Source of the DNA: Streptomyces sp. ATexAB-D23
GTDB taxonomy: Bacteria > Actinomycetota > Actinomycetes > Streptomycetales > Streptomycetaceae
Length of the DNA: 64,000 bases
NCBI RefSeq assembly: GCF_000373645.1
Contig: NZ_KB892035.1
Location: forward strand, 218,461-282,460
Reading direction: 5' to 3'
Part shown: piece after piece, positions 51,397-59,974 of the stretch
Layout: every line of letters starts with the position of its first letter
Position numbering within the stretch: the stretch's first letter is position 1
Notes under the pieces: model-generated
What the model was told of the DNA's origin: nothing
Seen by the model: the letters and a program-made list of their open reading frames with translations, nothing else
Database searches by the model: none
Position numbers and translations under genes: made by a program

Positions 51397-52317
51397 TCAG
51401 CCCGTCCCGGGGGCGTCATGGCCCGCCGCCCCCGCCAGCGCCTCCAGCACCGGCGCGATCAGCGGGTGGGTCTCGGCGCCCCGGCGTACCGCCGCGAAGA
51501 CCCGGCGGGTGGGGGCGGTGCCCCGGACCGGGCGGACCACCACGCCGGTCAGGGCCATGCCCCGCAGCGCGGAGCGCGGGACGAGGGCCACTCCTGCGTT
51601 CGCGCCGGCGAGTGCGACCACGGCGTGGAAGTCGTCGGAGGAGTGTTCGAGGTTCGGGGCGAAGCCGGCGTACTCGCAGGCCAGGACCACCACGTCGTGG
51701 CACGGGTTGCCCGGGTACGGGCCGATCCAGGCGTCCTTGGCGAGGTCGGCGACGGCCACCTGCTCCTGGCCCGCCAGGCGGTGGCCCACCGGGAGCACCG
51801 CGTCGAACGGCTCCGAGTACAGGGGGACGCGGGTCAGGCGGCGGTCGTCCTCGCCGGGGGCGCCCCGGTATTCGACGGCGACGGCGACATCGACCTGCCG
51901 GTCCAGGACCATCGGGACGCTCGCGTCGCCCTCCGCGTCCTGGACGCGGACCCTGATGCCGGGTGCGACGCGGCCGAGCGCGGCGATGGCGGGGGCCAGG
52001 ACCAGGCCGATGCCGGTGGCGAACGCGGCGACCGTGACCGTACCGGCGTCGCCCGAGCCGTAGGCGGCGAGCTCGGCCTCGGCGCGCTCCAGCTGGGCCA
52101 GCACCACGTTGGTGTGGGTGAGCAGGATCTCGCCGGCGGGCGTGAGGCGGGCGCCGCGCGAGCCGCGCTCGACCAGCCGGTGGCCGGTCTCCTGTTCGAG
52201 GGCGGCGAGCTGCTGGGAGACGGCGGAGGGGGTCAGGTACAGCGCGGCGGCCGCGGCGGTCACCGTGCGGTGGTCCGCCACGGCTCGCAGGACGCGTAGC
52301 CGCCGTGCATCGATCAT
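51397..52317 (-). CDS. LysR-family transcriptional regulator
   Basis: 306 residues from ATG 52317. The helix-turn-helix is 'LRVLRAVADHRTVTAAAAALYLTPSAVSQQLAALEQETG' (about 7-45), and the effector domain holds 'VAAFATGIGLVLAPAIAALGRVAPGIRVRVQD' and 'LEHSSDDFHAVVALAGANAGVALVPRSAL'. It is downstream of the tdh-kbl operon on the same strand but separated from it by a strong hairpin, so it has its own promoter near 52320-52334. A link to threonine catabolism is suggested only by position. Confidence 0.92.
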   Translation of the reverse strand: MIDARRLRVLRAVADHRTVTAAAAALYLTPSAVSQQLAALEQETGHRLVERGSRGARLTPAGEILLTHTNVVLAQLERAEAELAAYGSGDAGTVTVAAFATGIGLVLAPAIAALGRVAPGIRVRVQDAEGDASVPMVLDRQVDVAVAVEYRGAPGEDDRRLTRVPLYSEPFDAVLPVGHRLAGQEQVAVADLAKDAWIGPYPGNPCHDVVVLACEYAGFAPNLEHSSDDFHAVVALAGANAGVALVPRSALRGMALTGVVVRPVRGTAPTRRVFAAVRRGAETHPLIAPVLEALAGAAGHDAPGTG

Positions 52318-52333
52318 GTGCCCCATTGTCCCA

Positions 52334-52366
52334 GGTCGCGGGGGCGCCCTGACCGCCCCCGCGACC
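52334..52366 (-). terminator. Strong hairpin terminator of the tdh-kbl operon
   Basis: A perfect 13-bp stem, GGTCGCGGGGGCG (52334-52346) with CGCCCCCGCGACC (52354-52366), and a seven-base loop. It lies nine bases after the kbl stop and before the LysR start. Confidence 0.8.
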
Positions 52367-52374
52367 GCCCGGGG

Positions 52375-53568
52375 TCAGCCCTCCAGCACGGCGCGGGCGG
52401 CGACGAACGCGTCCACGGCGCGGTTCACGTCGGCCGTGGAGTGCGCCGCGGAGAGCTGGACGCGGATACGGGCCGCGCCCTGCGGGACGACCGGGTACGA
52501 GAACCCGATCACGTACACACCGCGCTCCAGGAGCAGCTCCGCCATCCGGCCTGCCTTCGCCGCGTCCCCGATCATCACGGGGGCGATGGCGTGGTCTCCG
52601 GGCAGGATGTCGAAGCCCTCCTCGGTCATCCGGGTACGGAAGAGCACGGTGTTGGCGTTGAGCCGCTCGCGCAGGTCGCCCGCGGACTCCAGCAGGTCGA
52701 TGACCTTGAGGGAAGCGGCGGCGATGACCGGGGCGAGCGAGTTGGAGAAGAGGTACGGGCGCGAGCGCTGGCGCAGCAGGGCGACGATCTCGGCGCGGGC
52801 CGCGACGTAACCGCCGGAGGCCCCGCCGAGCGCCTTGCCGAGGGTGCCGGTGATGATGTCGACGCGGTCCATCACGTCGTGCAGCTCCGGCGTACCGCGT
52901 CCGCCCGCGCCGACGAAGCCGACGGCGTGCGAGTCGTCGACCATGACCATGGCGTCGTAGCGCTCGGCGAGGTCGCAGATCTCGCGCAGCGGCGCGACGT
53001 ACCCGTCCATGGAGAAGACACCGTCGGTGACGACGAGGCGGCGCCGGGCGCCGGACGCCTCCTTGAGCTGCTGCTCCAGGTCGGCCATGTCGCGGTTGGC
53101 GTAGCGGAAGCGCTTGGCCTTGGACAGGCGGATGCCGTCGATGATCGAGGCGTGGTTGAGGGCGTCGGAGATGACCGCGTCCTCCGGGCCGAGGATCGTC
53201 TCGAACACGCCGCCGTTGGCGTCGAAGCAGGAGGAGTAGAGGATCGTGTCCTCCTGGCCCAGGAAGGCGGAGAGCCGCTGCTCCAGCTCCTTGTGGACCT
53301 CCTGGGTGCCGCAGATGAAGCGGACGGACGCCATGCCGTAGCCCCAGCGGTCCAGCGCCTCGTGCGCGGCGGCGATCACGTCGGGGTGGTCGGCGAGGCC
53401 CAGGTAGTTGTTGGCGCAGAAGTTCAGCACCTCGCCGGGGCGGCCCCCCGCGGTGACGGCGACGGTCGCGGACTGCGGGGTGCCGATGACGCGCTCGGGC
53501 TTGTGCAGACCGGCCGCCTCGATCTCTTCGAGGGTGGTGCGCAGGTCGTCGCGTACGGAGTCGAACAT
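52375..53568 (-). CDS. kbl: Glycine C-acetyltransferase (2-amino-3-ketobutyrate CoA ligase)
   Basis: 397 residues from ATG 53568 with AAGGAAA upstream. A PLP enzyme that splits 2-amino-3-oxobutyrate, made by Tdh from threonine, into glycine and acetyl-CoA. 'NFCANNYLGLADHPDVIAAAHEALDRWGYGMASVRFICGTQ' and 'MVMVDDSHAVGFVGAGGRGTPE' are alpha-oxoamine synthase motifs, and Lys245 ('GTLGKALGGASGG') forms the Schiff base. The length equals that of E. coli Kbl (398). It follows tdh by 24 bases in the same operon. Confidence 0.96.
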   Translation of the reverse strand: MFDSVRDDLRTTLEEIEAAGLHKPERVIGTPQSATVAVTAGGRPGEVLNFCANNYLGLADHPDVIAAAHEALDRWGYGMASVRFICGTQEVHKELEQRLSAFLGQEDTILYSSCFDANGGVFETILGPEDAVISDALNHASIIDGIRLSKAKRFRYANRDMADLEQQLKEASGARRRLVVTDGVFSMDGYVAPLREICDLAERYDAMVMVDDSHAVGFVGAGGRGTPELHDVMDRVDIITGTLGKALGGASGGYVAARAEIVALLRQRSRPYLFSNSLAPVIAAASLKVIDLLESAGDLRERLNANTVLFRTRMTEEGFDILPGDHAIAPVMIGDAAKAGRMAELLLERGVYVIGFSYPVVPQGAARIRVQLSAAHSTADVNRAVDAFVAARAVLEG

Positions 53569-53592
53569 GCCGTTTCCTTAGAGGTGAAGAGG

Positions 53593-54621
53593 TCAGACGG
53601 TCCAGTCGAGGATGACCTTGCCGCCGCGTCCGCTCGCCGCGTCGTCGAAGGCGGCCTCGAAGTCGCGGTAGCCGTACCGGCCGGTGATCACGGGGGCGAG
53701 GTCGAGGCCGCCCTCCAGCAGGACGGACATGGCGTACCAGGTCTCGTACATCTCGCGGCCGTAGATGCCCTTGACCGTGATCATGGAGGTGACGATCCGG
53801 GCCCAGTCGACGGCGAACTCCTCGGAGGGCAGTCCGAGCATGGCGATCCGGCCGCCGTGCGTCATGTTCGCGATCATGTCGCGCATCGCCTCGGGGCGGC
53901 CGGACATCTCCAGGCCGATGTCGAAGCCCTCGCGCAGTCCCAGCTTCTGCTGGCCGTCGGCGATGGTGTGCTCGCCGACGTTGAGCGCGAGGCTGACGCC
54001 GACCTCGCGGGCCAGGTCGAGACGGGCCTCGCTGACGTCGGTGATCATGATGTTGCGGGCGCCGGCGTGCCGGGCGACGGCGGCGGCCATGATGCCGATG
54101 GGACCGGCGCCGGTGATCAGGACGTCCTCGCCGACCAGCGGGAAGGACAGCGCGGTGTGCACGGCGTTGCCGAACGGGTCGAAGATGGCGGCGACGTCGA
54201 GGTCGACGGGGACCCGGTGCACCCACACGTTGGACGCGGGCAGGGCGACGTACTCGGCGAAGGCGCCGTCGCGGCCGACGCCGAGGCCGAGCGTGGAGCG
54301 GCAGAGGTGGCGGCGTCCGGCCAGGCAGTTGCGGCACTTGCCGCAGACGAGGTGGCCCTCGCCGCTGACCAGGTCGCCCACGGCGATGTCGACGACGTCG
54401 GAGCCGGTCGCGGCGACCTCGCCGACGAACTCGTGCCCGAGGACGAGCGGCGTGCTGATGGCCTGCTGCGCCCAGCCGTCGTAGTTGCGGATGTGCAGGT
54501 CGGTCCCGCAGATGCCGGTGCGCAGGACCTTGATCAGGACGTCCGAGGGACCGGTCTCGGGCTCGGGTACGTCCATCAGCCAGAGTCCGGGCTCGGCCTT
54601 CTGCTTCACGAGTGCCTTCAC
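53593..54621 (-). CDS. tdh: L-threonine 3-dehydrogenase
   Basis: 342 residues from GTG 54621, with AGGGAG upstream. A zinc-dependent medium-chain dehydrogenase that oxidises L-threonine with NAD. The catalytic zinc ligands are Cys in 'GICGTDLHIRNYDGWAQ' and His-Glu in 'VLGHEFVGEV'; the structural zinc site is 'CGKCRNCLAGRRHLC'. The Rossmann motif is 'VLITGAGPIGIMAAAVARHAGARN'. 'GREMYETWYAMSVLLEGGLDLAPVITG' is specific for Tdh. It forms an operon with kbl and is preceded by a hairpin in the untranslated leader. Confidence 0.96.
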   Translation of the reverse strand: MKALVKQKAEPGLWLMDVPEPETGPSDVLIKVLRTGICGTDLHIRNYDGWAQQAISTPLVLGHEFVGEVAATGSDVVDIAVGDLVSGEGHLVCGKCRNCLAGRRHLCRSTLGLGVGRDGAFAEYVALPASNVWVHRVPVDLDVAAIFDPFGNAVHTALSFPLVGEDVLITGAGPIGIMAAAVARHAGARNIMITDVSEARLDLAREVGVSLALNVGEHTIADGQQKLGLREGFDIGLEMSGRPEAMRDMIANMTHGGRIAMLGLPSEEFAVDWARIVTSMITVKGIYGREMYETWYAMSVLLEGGLDLAPVITGRYGYRDFEAAFDDAASGRGGKVILDWTV

Positions 54622-54657
54622 GGCTGCGGCTCCCTGTACCTGGTGCGGCGTTGATCT

Positions 54658-54699
54658 CCCCGGGCCGGGGGCATGCCTGCGGAAGCCTGCGGCCCGGGG
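54658..54699 (-). promoter_or_regulatory. Hairpin in the 5' leader of tdh
   Basis: CCCCGGGCC (54658-54666) and GGCCCGGGG (54691-54699) are perfect nine-bp arms, 37-78 bases upstream of the tdh start. The loop holds two copies of CCTGCGG/GCCTGC. It could be an operator or an RNA structure; no known riboswitch is recognised. Confidence 0.35.
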
Positions 54700-54865
54700 A
54701 AGGATGAGAGGGACGGCATGGCAGCGCGCTCGCACCGGCTGCCGCGCACCATCCTCCGCCGTCACGGAGAAATCTGCCGTACCCCGCGCCCCAGGTCCAT
54801 CGAGGTTTTCTTAAACGGGCCCGCAGCTCCGCTTCACGCCGTGCCGTACGGGTGCGGTTCTTGCT

Positions 54866-54880
54866 CCGTCCGGCGGACGG
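54866..54880 (-). terminator. Short hairpin terminator of the receptor-kinase operon
   Basis: CCGTCC (54866-54871) pairs with GGACGG (54875-54880) around GGC. It is six bases after the stop of the last kinase gene on its strand. Compact and GC-rich but short. Confidence 0.5.
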
Positions 54881-54886
54881 GCGGGC

Positions 54887-56992
54887 TCACACCGAGGTGT
54901 GGAGCCCGAGGAAGCGGGCCCGTCCCCCGTCGACCCGGTGGAGGAAGATGCCCGTCTGGGGCCGCACCTGGTGCGTGCTGTAGAAGGACAGCCGCCGGGT
55001 GATGCCCCGGTATTCGGTGCTCAGGATTCTCCCGGCCACCCCGTCGCGCGGCGCGTCGACGGCGCTCGTGGTGCGGCCGGCCCGCGCGATCAGGCCCACC
55101 GCGTCGTACGCCTCGGCGGCCCAGGTGCCGGGCGCCGAGCCGAACCGTTCGCGGTGCGCGGCGGTGAACGCCCTGGCCGCGGGCAGGGCCGTCGGGTCGG
55201 TGTACGCCTCGCCGAAGACCCAGCCCTCGGCGGCCTTGCCCGCGTCCCGGAGGAAGGCCGGGGCGAGGACGGGGCCGAGCGACATCCCGGTGCCGGTGAA
55301 GCCGGCGGCGGCCAGGTCCTTGGCGCAGCGGGCGCCCCGGGCAGCGGACGATCCGGCGTAGACGACCGCGCCCGCCCCGGCGGCGACCGCGGCGCGGGCG
55401 GCGGGGGCGAAGGTGCGGGCGGTGGCCGCGACGGACTCCGTGGTGTACCTGACCCCGTCGACCGGGGCTTTCGGCAGGTGGTCCCTGATCGCCCAGCTGC
55501 CCTGCGCGTCCGCGCGGTCCTCGATGATGACGACGTGGTCGGTCGGCCGGACACGGGCCAGGTAGGAGATCAGCCCGATGGCCAGCGCCGGATCGAACGG
55601 CCGCAGTACGCACAGGGATTCGGTGTCCGTCCACTTGGCGGTGGTGGAGCGGGCCGCGACGAGGACCTGGGCGAGGCGCGCCTTCTGGTAGCGGCCGACG
55701 ATCTCGGCGTCCGCGACCTCCGAGGTGGGGCCGATGACGGCGAGCACCCGGGGGTCGGCGGTGATCCGGTCGGCGACCTGGAGGGCGCGGGCGGTGTCCC
55801 CCGCGTCGTCCTCGGTGCGCAGCGTGAGCGTGAAGGTCTTGTCCGTACGGGAGTTGTGGTCGTCGATCGCGAGGAGGGCTCCGCGCTGGTGGGCGAGGCC
55901 GACGGCTCTGCCCGCTCCGGTCAGGTCCGCGTGCAGGGCGACGCGGTACGCGGGAAGGGGGCCGGGTGCCTTTCCCGTGCCGCCGCGCCGGGTGGCGGCC
56001 ACCCAGGCGGCGGTCCCTCCGCCCGCGAGGGCGACGGCGCCGGCCGCTCCTGCGGCCAGGACGCGTCGCCGGGTCGGGCGCGGCGGTTCCGGGTCCCCGG
56101 TGGCGGCGGGCGGTTCGGGGTCGGGGAGGGCGAGAGCGGCGGCCGAGCGGGCGGCGACCGTGGCGGCCAGGCCGGGCACCTCCCAGTCGGCGGGGCTTCC
56201 CGCGAGGGTCCGGGCGACCTCCCCGGTGCCCGGCCGGTCGGCCGGGTCCTTGGCCAGGCAGGCCGTGACCAGGGGCAGCAGCGCGGCCGGCACCCCGTGC
56301 AGGTCCGGCTCCTCGTGCACCGTGCGGAAGAGGACCCCGGCCGGTGTTCCCGTCCCGAACGGGCGCCGTCCGGTCGCCGCGTACACGAGGACGCAGCCCA
56401 GGGAGAACACGTCGCAGCCCGGTCCGAGCGGCCCCGCCACGGCCTGTTCGGGGGCCAGGTAGCCGGGGGTGCCGATCACCGCGTCGGTGGCGGTGAGCGC
56501 GGTGGCGCCCTCGTGGCGGGCGATGCCGAAGTCGATGAGGCGGGGCCCGTCGAGCGCGAGGAGGACGTTGCCGGGCTTGACGTCGCGGTGCAGGAGGCCC
56601 GCTCCGTGCACCGCGAGGAGCGCTTCGGCCAGCCGCGAGCCGAGTGCCCGGACCGTGTCGGCGGGCAGCGGTCCCCGGGTCCCGACGACTTCCGCGAGGG
56701 AGGGTCCCGGCACGAACGCGGTGGCCAGCCAGGGCTCCGGGGCCTCGGTGTCGGCCCCGGTCACCGGGACGACCCAGGGGCCGGTGATCCGGGCAGCGGC
56801 CTCGGCCTCGCGCCGGAACCGGGCCCGGAATCCGGGGTCCGCGGCGTGCTCGGCGTGGATCACCTTCACGGCGGCGAGCGAGCCGCCGGACGTGCGTGCC
56901 AGGTAGACGACGCCCATGCCGCCCGCACCGAGGCGGACGAGGGTGCGGTACGCGCCGATGGTGCGCGGGTCGTCCGAGGTGAGCGGTCGCAT
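54887..56992 (-). CDS. Receptor-like Ser/Thr kinase with C-terminal periplasmic-binding domain (copy 1)
   Basis: 701 residues from ATG 56992. Residues about 13-265 are a Hanks-type kinase: P-loop 'LGAGGMGVVY', Lys43 ('AVKVIH'), catalytic Asp137 ('HRDVKPGNVLL'), DFG Asp154, and an activation loop 'TALTATDAVIGTPGYLAPEQ'. A Pro-rich linker leads to one hydrophobic segment at about 309-338. Residues about 345-690 are a type I periplasmic-binding fold like the Leu/Ile/Val-binding proteins ('RVALHADLTGAGRAVGLAHQRGALLAIDDHN', 'VLAVIGPTSEVADAEIVGRYQKARLAQVLV'). The likely topology is kinase inside, ligand sensor outside. Six bases separate it from copy 2, so they are co-transcribed. Ligand and substrates unknown. 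Confidence 0.9.
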   Translation of the reverse strand: MRPLTSDDPRTIGAYRTLVRLGAGGMGVVYLARTSGGSLAAVKVIHAEHAADPGFRARFRREAEAAARITGPWVVPVTGADTEAPEPWLATAFVPGPSLAEVVGTRGPLPADTVRALGSRLAEALLAVHGAGLLHRDVKPGNVLLALDGPRLIDFGIARHEGATALTATDAVIGTPGYLAPEQAVAGPLGPGCDVFSLGCVLVYAATGRRPFGTGTPAGVLFRTVHEEPDLHGVPAALLPLVTACLAKDPADRPGTGEVARTLAGSPADWEVPGLAATVAARSAAALALPDPEPPAATGDPEPPRPTRRRVLAAGAAGAVALAGGGTAAWVAATRRGGTGKAPGPLPAYRVALHADLTGAGRAVGLAHQRGALLAIDDHNSRTDKTFTLTLRTEDDAGDTARALQVADRITADPRVLAVIGPTSEVADAEIVGRYQKARLAQVLVAARSTTAKWTDTESLCVLRPFDPALAIGLISYLARVRPTDHVVIIEDRADAQGSWAIRDHLPKAPVDGVRYTTESVAATARTFAPAARAAVAAGAGAVVYAGSSAARGARCAKDLAAAGFTGTGMSLGPVLAPAFLRDAGKAAEGWVFGEAYTDPTALPAARAFTAAHRERFGSAPGTWAAEAYDAVGLIARAGRTTSAVDAPRDGVAGRILSTEYRGITRRLSFYSTHQVRPQTGIFLHRVDGGRARFLGLHTSV

Positions 56993-56998
56993 GCGGGA

Positions 56999-59143
56999 TC
57001 AGGCCGTGGCCTTCGGCGCGGCACCGAGGTAGACGTAGCGTCCGTCCCGCACCCCGTAGAGGTAGGCGGCGTCGCCCTTGATCCGGTGGTCGTCGTCGAA
57101 GACGTACGTACGGGAGACGCCCTCGTACGTGGATGCGGCGATCTTCGCGACGAGCGCGCTGCGCGACGGGCGCTTCGGGCGGCCGGCCTTCGTCCCGGCG
57201 AGGGCGGTGACGGCGGCTATCGCGATCCCGGCCGCGTCGTACGCCTCGGCGGCCCAGTGCGCGGGGGCGGCGTCGAAGGCGGCGCGGTGGGCCGCGGCGA
57301 ACTTCTTGGCCGCGGGCGCCGCCGGGTCGGTGAAGGGTGCGGTGAACTCCCAGTTCTCGGCGGCCTGTCCGGCGTCCTTGAGGAAGCGCGCGTCCATGGC
57401 GGTGTGCATGGCCATCCGGGGCCCCTTGAAGGAGGCGGCGGCGAGGGCGCGTGCGGTGCGTGCGGCCCCGGCCGCGTCTCCGGCGTAGAAGAGGGCGTCG
57501 CTGGCGTGCGCGAGCATGTCCTCGACCACGGGGGCCAGGTCCTGTGTGCCGGCCGGGACGACGCGCGGGTAGGTGGTGCCGGTGGTGATCTGGCCGGTCA
57601 GCATGTTGGTCAGGTAGCCGGCCTGGTAGGCGGACTGCCCGCCGACCCGGTCGAGCAGGACCCCGAGCCGCTCGACATCGGGCCGCAGCACCAGGCGCCG
57701 GATGATCGGCTGGGCCAGTACGCCGTCGGAGGGGGCGGCCTGGAAGAAGGACTTCCTGGCGCGGGCGGCGTAGGTGAGCTGGAGCGAGGACACGGTGAGG
57801 ACGGGCAGCATCGCCTCGTCGTAGGCGCCGAGCACGGCCTCCGTCGCGGCGTCGCCGGTCGGGCCGACGACGGCGAGCACATCACGGTCGCGGGCGAACC
57901 GGTCGGCTGCCTGCACCGCTCGGGCGGTGTCTCCCCCGTCGTCGCGGACCTGGACGGTGAGCGTGAAGGGCTTGTCCGCGCGGGCGTTGAACTGCTGGAC
58001 GGCGAGCCTGACCCCGCGCTCCTGGGCCCGCCCGGCGGCGCTCCGGGGGCCGGACAGATCGGCCTGCACCCCGATGATCCAGGCCCGTTCGCCGGGGGCG
58101 GCCGCATCGGAGCCGCTGTCGTCGCGCAGCCACTCCCGTACGGCGAACCCGCCCCCGGCCGCGACCACGAGGCCGGCGCCGGCGAACAGCAGGACCTTGC
58201 GCCGGCCCGGTGCGGGCGGCGCGGTGTCATCGGTGACCGTCGGGTCGATGCCGGGCAGGTCGAGCATGGCGGCGGAGCGGTCGGCCACAAGTGCCGCCAT
58301 GTCCGGGGGCAGCCAGTCGGTGGAGCCGTCGGGCGCGTCCTCGGCGATCAGGGTGTCGAGTCCGGCGGCGGTGGGGCGCGCCCCGGGCTCCTTGGCCAGC
58401 AGGGCGGCGAGCAGGGCGCGGAGTTCGGGGTCGTCGATCCCCGCGAGGTCGGGCTCGTCGTGGACGGTCCGGTAGAGCAGCGCGTCGGCGGCCCCGCTGC
58501 CGAACGGCGGACGCCCGGTCGCCGCGTACGCCAGGAGGCAGCCGAGGGAGAAGAGGTCGCTCGCGGAGCCCGCTTCGGTGCCGCCTCCGGTGGCCTGTTC
58601 CGGGGAGAGGAAGCCCGGGGTCCCGACCACCAGGCCGGTGGCGGTGAGCGCGGTGGCGTCGGCGGACCGCGCGATGCCGAAGTCGATCAGGCGCGGTCCG
58701 TCGACCGTGAGCAGGACGTTGCCCGGTTTGACGTCGCGGTGGACAAGTCCCGCAGCGTGTACGGCGGCCAGGGCGCGGGCGAGCAGCCGGCCGAGCACCC
58801 GGACGCCGCGTGCGGGCAGCGGCCCGCACCGGGCGACGGCCTCCGACAGCGCGGGGCCCGGCACGAACGCGGTGGCCAGCCAGGGCCGTTCGCCCTCCGT
58901 GTCCGCGCCGGTGACCGGGACGGCCCAGGGGCTCTCCACCCGGCGGGCGGCCTCGACCTCGCGCCGGAAGCGGGTCCGGAAGTCGTCGTCGGTGGCGTAT
59001 TCGGGCAGGATCACCTTGATCGCGGCCAGGGCGCCGGCGTCCGTACGGCCGAGGTAGACGACCCCCATGCCGCCGGCGCCGAGCCGTCCGAGCAGCCGGT
59101 GCCCGCCGATCCGTGCGGGGTCGGAGGGGCGCAGTTTCTCCAT
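56999..59143 (-). CDS. Receptor-like Ser/Thr kinase with C-terminal periplasmic-binding domain (copy 2)
   Basis: 714 residues from ATG 59143, or one more from GTG 59146. It has the same plan and residue numbering as copy 1: 'LGAGGMGVVY', Lys43 ('AIKVILPEY'), Asp137 ('HRDVKPGNVLL'), DFG Asp154, one hydrophobic segment at about 312-335 ('KVLLFAGAGLVVAAGGGFAV'), then a type I binding fold ('VQADLSGPRSAAGRAQERGVRLAVQQFNARADKPFTL', 'DVLAVVGPTGDAATEAVLGAYDEAMLPVLTVSS'). The kinase halves are much closer to each other than the sensor halves, so the two may see different ligands. It lies between a lipoprotein gene (15 bases upstream) and copy 1. Confidence 0.9.
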   Translation of the reverse strand: MEKLRPSDPARIGGHRLLGRLGAGGMGVVYLGRTDAGALAAIKVILPEYATDDDFRTRFRREVEAARRVESPWAVPVTGADTEGERPWLATAFVPGPALSEAVARCGPLPARGVRVLGRLLARALAAVHAAGLVHRDVKPGNVLLTVDGPRLIDFGIARSADATALTATGLVVGTPGFLSPEQATGGGTEAGSASDLFSLGCLLAYAATGRPPFGSGAADALLYRTVHDEPDLAGIDDPELRALLAALLAKEPGARPTAAGLDTLIAEDAPDGSTDWLPPDMAALVADRSAAMLDLPGIDPTVTDDTAPPAPGRRKVLLFAGAGLVVAAGGGFAVREWLRDDSGSDAAAPGERAWIIGVQADLSGPRSAAGRAQERGVRLAVQQFNARADKPFTLTVQVRDDGGDTARAVQAADRFARDRDVLAVVGPTGDAATEAVLGAYDEAMLPVLTVSSLQLTYAARARKSFFQAAPSDGVLAQPIIRRLVLRPDVERLGVLLDRVGGQSAYQAGYLTNMLTGQITTGTTYPRVVPAGTQDLAPVVEDMLAHASDALFYAGDAAGAARTARALAAASFKGPRMAMHTAMDARFLKDAGQAAENWEFTAPFTDPAAPAAKKFAAAHRAAFDAAPAHWAAEAYDAAGIAIAAVTALAGTKAGRPKRPSRSALVAKIAASTYEGVSRTYVFDDDHRIKGDAAYLYGVRDGRYVYLGAAPKATA

Positions 59144-59158
59144 CACGCTCTCCCTCTC

Positions 59159-59974
59159 TCAGCTCTGCTTCTCGACTGCGGTCCCAAGGTCCTGCAACAT
59201 GGCGGAGTGGGCCTGGTTCGTCAGCGCGTCGATCTCGGCGTCGCTCCAGCCCTCGGCCCCCTTGCCGGTCACGGCCACGGTGAACTGGAGGGTCTGCGAC
59301 AGGTACCAGGAGTACGGGTACGGGCCGCCGCCGAGTTCCTCGTTCTGGTACTGCCCGGCCTCGAACAGCGCGTCCTCGGCGCTCTCCTGGGACTCTCCCC
59401 GGGCCAGTGAGGACGCGATCATCGACCCGATGAACTCGCCCTGGCTCAGTTGCTGCGTGGGGCAGCGCATCGTCTCCTCCACGGACTCGGCCATCTCCCA
59501 CCGGGCGTCTTCCCGGGTGCGGTGCACGGTCACGACGGCGGAGAGCCGCAGCGGTCCCCTGCCGCCCGCCGCCGGCACCTCGAAATAGCGGCTCAGGGTG
59601 GCGAGGACGTGGGCCTGTGGCTTCTTCTGCTGCCAGACGCAGTCGGTGCCCAGGACGGGCCAGGTCGCCGGATCGCTCTCGTACGGGCGGCGTTCGACCA
59701 CTCCGGGGCCGAAGGCGGCGGGCTTCGCGATGATCCGGCGGATGAGGCCGAGCGCTTCCTTGCGGGTCGCCGGGAGCCTTGCCGGGTCCGCGTCGATGAC
59801 GCCGGTGTCCGAGGGCCCGGAACCGGGGTCGGCTCCGGCGGCGCCGGTCGCGGAGGCGCTCGCGGAGGGCCCCGCGCCGGGGCCACCACCGCTGACACAG
59901 GCCACCAGCACCAGTGGCGCCAGCAGCAGCGCCCCGTATCCCCGCAATCCGCGTATCGCCCTTGCGCACGCCAC
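59159..59974 (-). CDS. Putative lipoprotein of the receptor-kinase operon
   Basis: 271 residues from GTG 59974. A signal sequence ends in LVAC, so Cys26 is the probable lipidation site, followed by a Gly/Ala/Ser-rich stalk to about residue 60. The folded part ('RKEALGLIRRIIAKPAAFGPGVVERRPYE' to 'QTLQFTVAVTGKGAEGWSDAEIDAL') has one Cys pair candidate (Cys in 'GTDCVWQQ' and 'METMRCPTQQ'-like positions) and no family I recognise. First gene of a three-gene operon with two receptor-like kinases; it may present or modulate a ligand outside the membrane. That role is inferred from position only. Confidence 0.75.
   Translation of the reverse strand: MACARAIRGLRGYGALLLAPLVLVACVSGGGPGAGPSASASATGAAGADPGSGPSDTGVIDADPARLPATRKEALGLIRRIIAKPAAFGPGVVERRPYESDPATWPVLGTDCVWQQKKPQAHVLATLSRYFEVPAAGGRGPLRLSAVVTVHRTREDARWEMAESVEETMRCPTQQLSQGEFIGSMIASSLARGESQESAEDALFEAGQYQNEELGGGPYPYSWYLSQTLQFTVAVTGKGAEGWSDAEIDALTNQAHSAMLQDLGTAVEKQS

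Noticed and set aside
54899..59410. 1503-codon open frame on the plus strand
   Set aside because: It is antisense to both receptor kinases. Its composition is Gly/Arg/Val-rich with no domain pattern, as expected opposite genes with high third-position G/C.
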